Source: Segatella copri (GTDB taxonomy: Bacteria; Bacteroidota; Bacteroidia; Bacteroidales; Bacteroidaceae). From it: a stretch of DNA of 64,000 nt. Numbering within the stretch: position 1 is the first letter of the stretch; every line of letters starts with the position of its first letter. A program made the translations under genes and the position numbers. The notes under the pieces were generated by a model that saw only the letters and a program-made list of their open reading frames with translations, ran no database searches and had not been told where the DNA came from. Of this stretch, positions 63,122-64,000 are shown piece after piece. The stretch is from the NCBI RefSeq assembly GCF_002224675.1, contig NZ_NMPZ01000006.1, positions 93,943 through 157,942 of the forward strand. Reading direction: 5' to 3'.

Positions 63122-63139
63122 TAATGTACGCGTACATTA
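63122..63139. promoter_or_regulatory. perfect 18-base palindrome upstream of a lipoprotein gene
   Basis: TAATGTACGCGTACATTA is a perfect palindrome, 87 bases before the next start. It is followed by a direct repeat of ATATATATAGCCAAA. Operator-like; its protein is unknown. Confidence 0.55.
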
Positions 63140-63225
63140 ATATATATAGCCAAAATATATATAGCCAAAGAGAGATAAAAAAGATAAAAAACAACAATTA
63201 TTCATTAACAAAAAAAGAGAAGAAA

Positions 63226-63984
63226 ATGAAAAAGTTTATTTATTTGATGGCCATGGTTTGCACCCTTGGCTTCTTCACTGCTTGTAGCAGCGATGATGAC
63301 AATGACGAGAAGGGATTTGTACGCAACGAGAAGATTGAGGGCACCTGGAAGGTACAGGAGGCTGGTATGGATCCAACAACTTACCAGGCAACAGGTTCAA
63401 TAGTATTAAACTGGGAAGGTTCTAACGATGCAGTTATCGAAATTCCAGGTCTCTTTGATGAGCCATATCCAGTAAAGGATGCCATCTCAATGGTTCCAAT
63501 GCTGCTCAACAGCCAGCTCAGAAGCGTTCTGCAGGATGTAACCTTCAATGAGAAGGGTCAGATTTCTGCAACCTACAAGGAAGAGGCTGATGACAAGGAC
63601 TGGAAGGTAGCTAACGATTACGCTACATACCAGGTAGTTAACGAGAATATGATTACCTTGTTCCTGAACACAGCCAAGATTACAGAAGACATCGACGATG
63701 CTCAGGAGAAGGCTATGGTAGCCGGCATGTTGGATCAGTTTAAGACTGGTATTCCAGTACACGTATCTTATCCAGCAGCCAACAAGGTATATTTCTATGT
63801 TGACAAGGATTTCGTAGCTCCTATCATCGCCATGCTTTATGCTCAGGTTAACAAGATTCCTGCTACAGGTATGGACAAGGAGGATTTGGCACAATTCCTG
63901 ATTTTGAAGACTGTTGTAAACCAGCTTCCTACCATCATGGAAAAGACCACCAAGTTCGAGGCAGGTCTTGAGTTGATCAAGTAA
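63226..63984 (+). CDS. lipoprotein of unknown function
   Basis: 252 residues from ATG 63226 (MKKFIYLMAMVCTLGFFTACSSDDD), a lipobox with Cys20; the open frame upstream has no signal-peptide logic. The Asp-rich segment after the Cys suits surface export in this phylum. The first domain starts IEGTWKVQEAG, like lipocalin-type repeats (perhaps DUF4925), followed by strand-rich sequence and the ending TTKFEAGLELIK. No catalytic residue pattern is seen. Codon use is that of a well-expressed gene. Possibly under control of the palindrome at 63122. Confidence 0.85.
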   Translation: MKKFIYLMAMVCTLGFFTACSSDDDNDEKGFVRNEKIEGTWKVQEAGMDPTTYQATGSIVLNWEGSNDAVIEIPGLFDEPYPVKDAISMVPMLLNSQLRSVLQDVTFNEKGQISATYKEEADDKDWKVANDYATYQVVNENMITLFLNTAKITEDIDDAQEKAMVAGMLDQFKTGIPVHVSYPAANKVYFYVDKDFVAPIIAMLYAQVNKIPATGMDKEDLAQFLILKTVVNQLPTIMEKTTKFEAGLELIK

Positions 63985-64000
63985 AGCGGAGCTTCTGCCC
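63985..64000. repeat. start of a further family A repeat, cut by the window edge
   Basis: The last bases, AGCGGAGCTTCTGCCC, match the AGAGCTTCTGCCC part of the family A copies. The rest lies outside the window. Confidence 0.5.

Overview
The window is chromosomal DNA of a Bacteroidales bacterium, most likely Prevotellaceae (a Segatella/Prevotella copri-like gut anaerobe). This is inferred from several things: many promoters of the Bacteroidota -33/-7 form (TTTG, 18-20 bases, TAnnTTTG); almost no Shine-Dalgarno sites; a full Bat aerotolerance operon; an atp operon in the order D-C-I-B-E-F-H-A-G; a type IX secretion C-terminal domain; and PCMD, DUF4296 and DUF2027 proteins. No tRNA, rRNA or CRISPR array was seen.

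Layout. 0-7.3 kb: a truncated DUF1016/YhcG nuclease at the left edge, an M13 metallopeptidase, an ABC-F ATPase, a QueA-type enzyme and a PAP2 phosphatase. 7.4-16 kb: the Bat operon read right to left (moxR, DUF58, a membrane protein, batA, batB, batC, then a single gene that fuses batD and batE). 16-19 kb: MFS transporter, panB and a HAD phosphatase. 19-22.7 kb: forward genes rsmG, an MBL hydrolase, ruvC and a tandem ABC ATPase. 22.8-23.9 kb: a small YoeB-type toxin with a ribbon-helix-helix antitoxin, between two related inverted hairpins. 24-32.5 kb: C69 dipeptidase, nadC, a small unknown gene, a DUF4296 lipoprotein, lspA, a cysteine-less DksA-like protein and ileS, all leftward. 32.7-36.1 kb: a secreted GH13 amylase split by one frameshift. 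36-42 kb: nadE, a DUF2027-Smr protein, ispE, an AlkD-like protein, a short mobile repeat and a Nudix hydrolase. 42-46 kb: M49 peptidase and recQ, divergent. 46-54 kb: the F1Fo ATP synthase operon. 54-59 kb: pfkA, an NhaD-type antiporter and rpsA. 59-61 kb: a REP-associated tyrosine transposase element next to a beheaded HU-like gene. 61-64 kb: a PCMD lipoprotein, an outer-membrane barrel and another lipoprotein.

Two dispersed repeat families stand out. Family A is a palindromic element containing CCCAGGGCgatGCCCTGGG, at about 5.0, 10.8, 46.2 (fragment), 57.1 and 64.0 kb. Family B has paired hairpins at each end (outermost motif CGCTAGGCG). It occurs as a 186-bp transposase-less copy at 41.4 kb and as the transposase-bearing element at 59.4-60.4 kb. 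The second copy's right end stops in the loop of its terminal hairpin and is joined directly to the 5'-truncated HU-like gene. This association of end structures, transposase and gene disruption is the most interesting part of the window.
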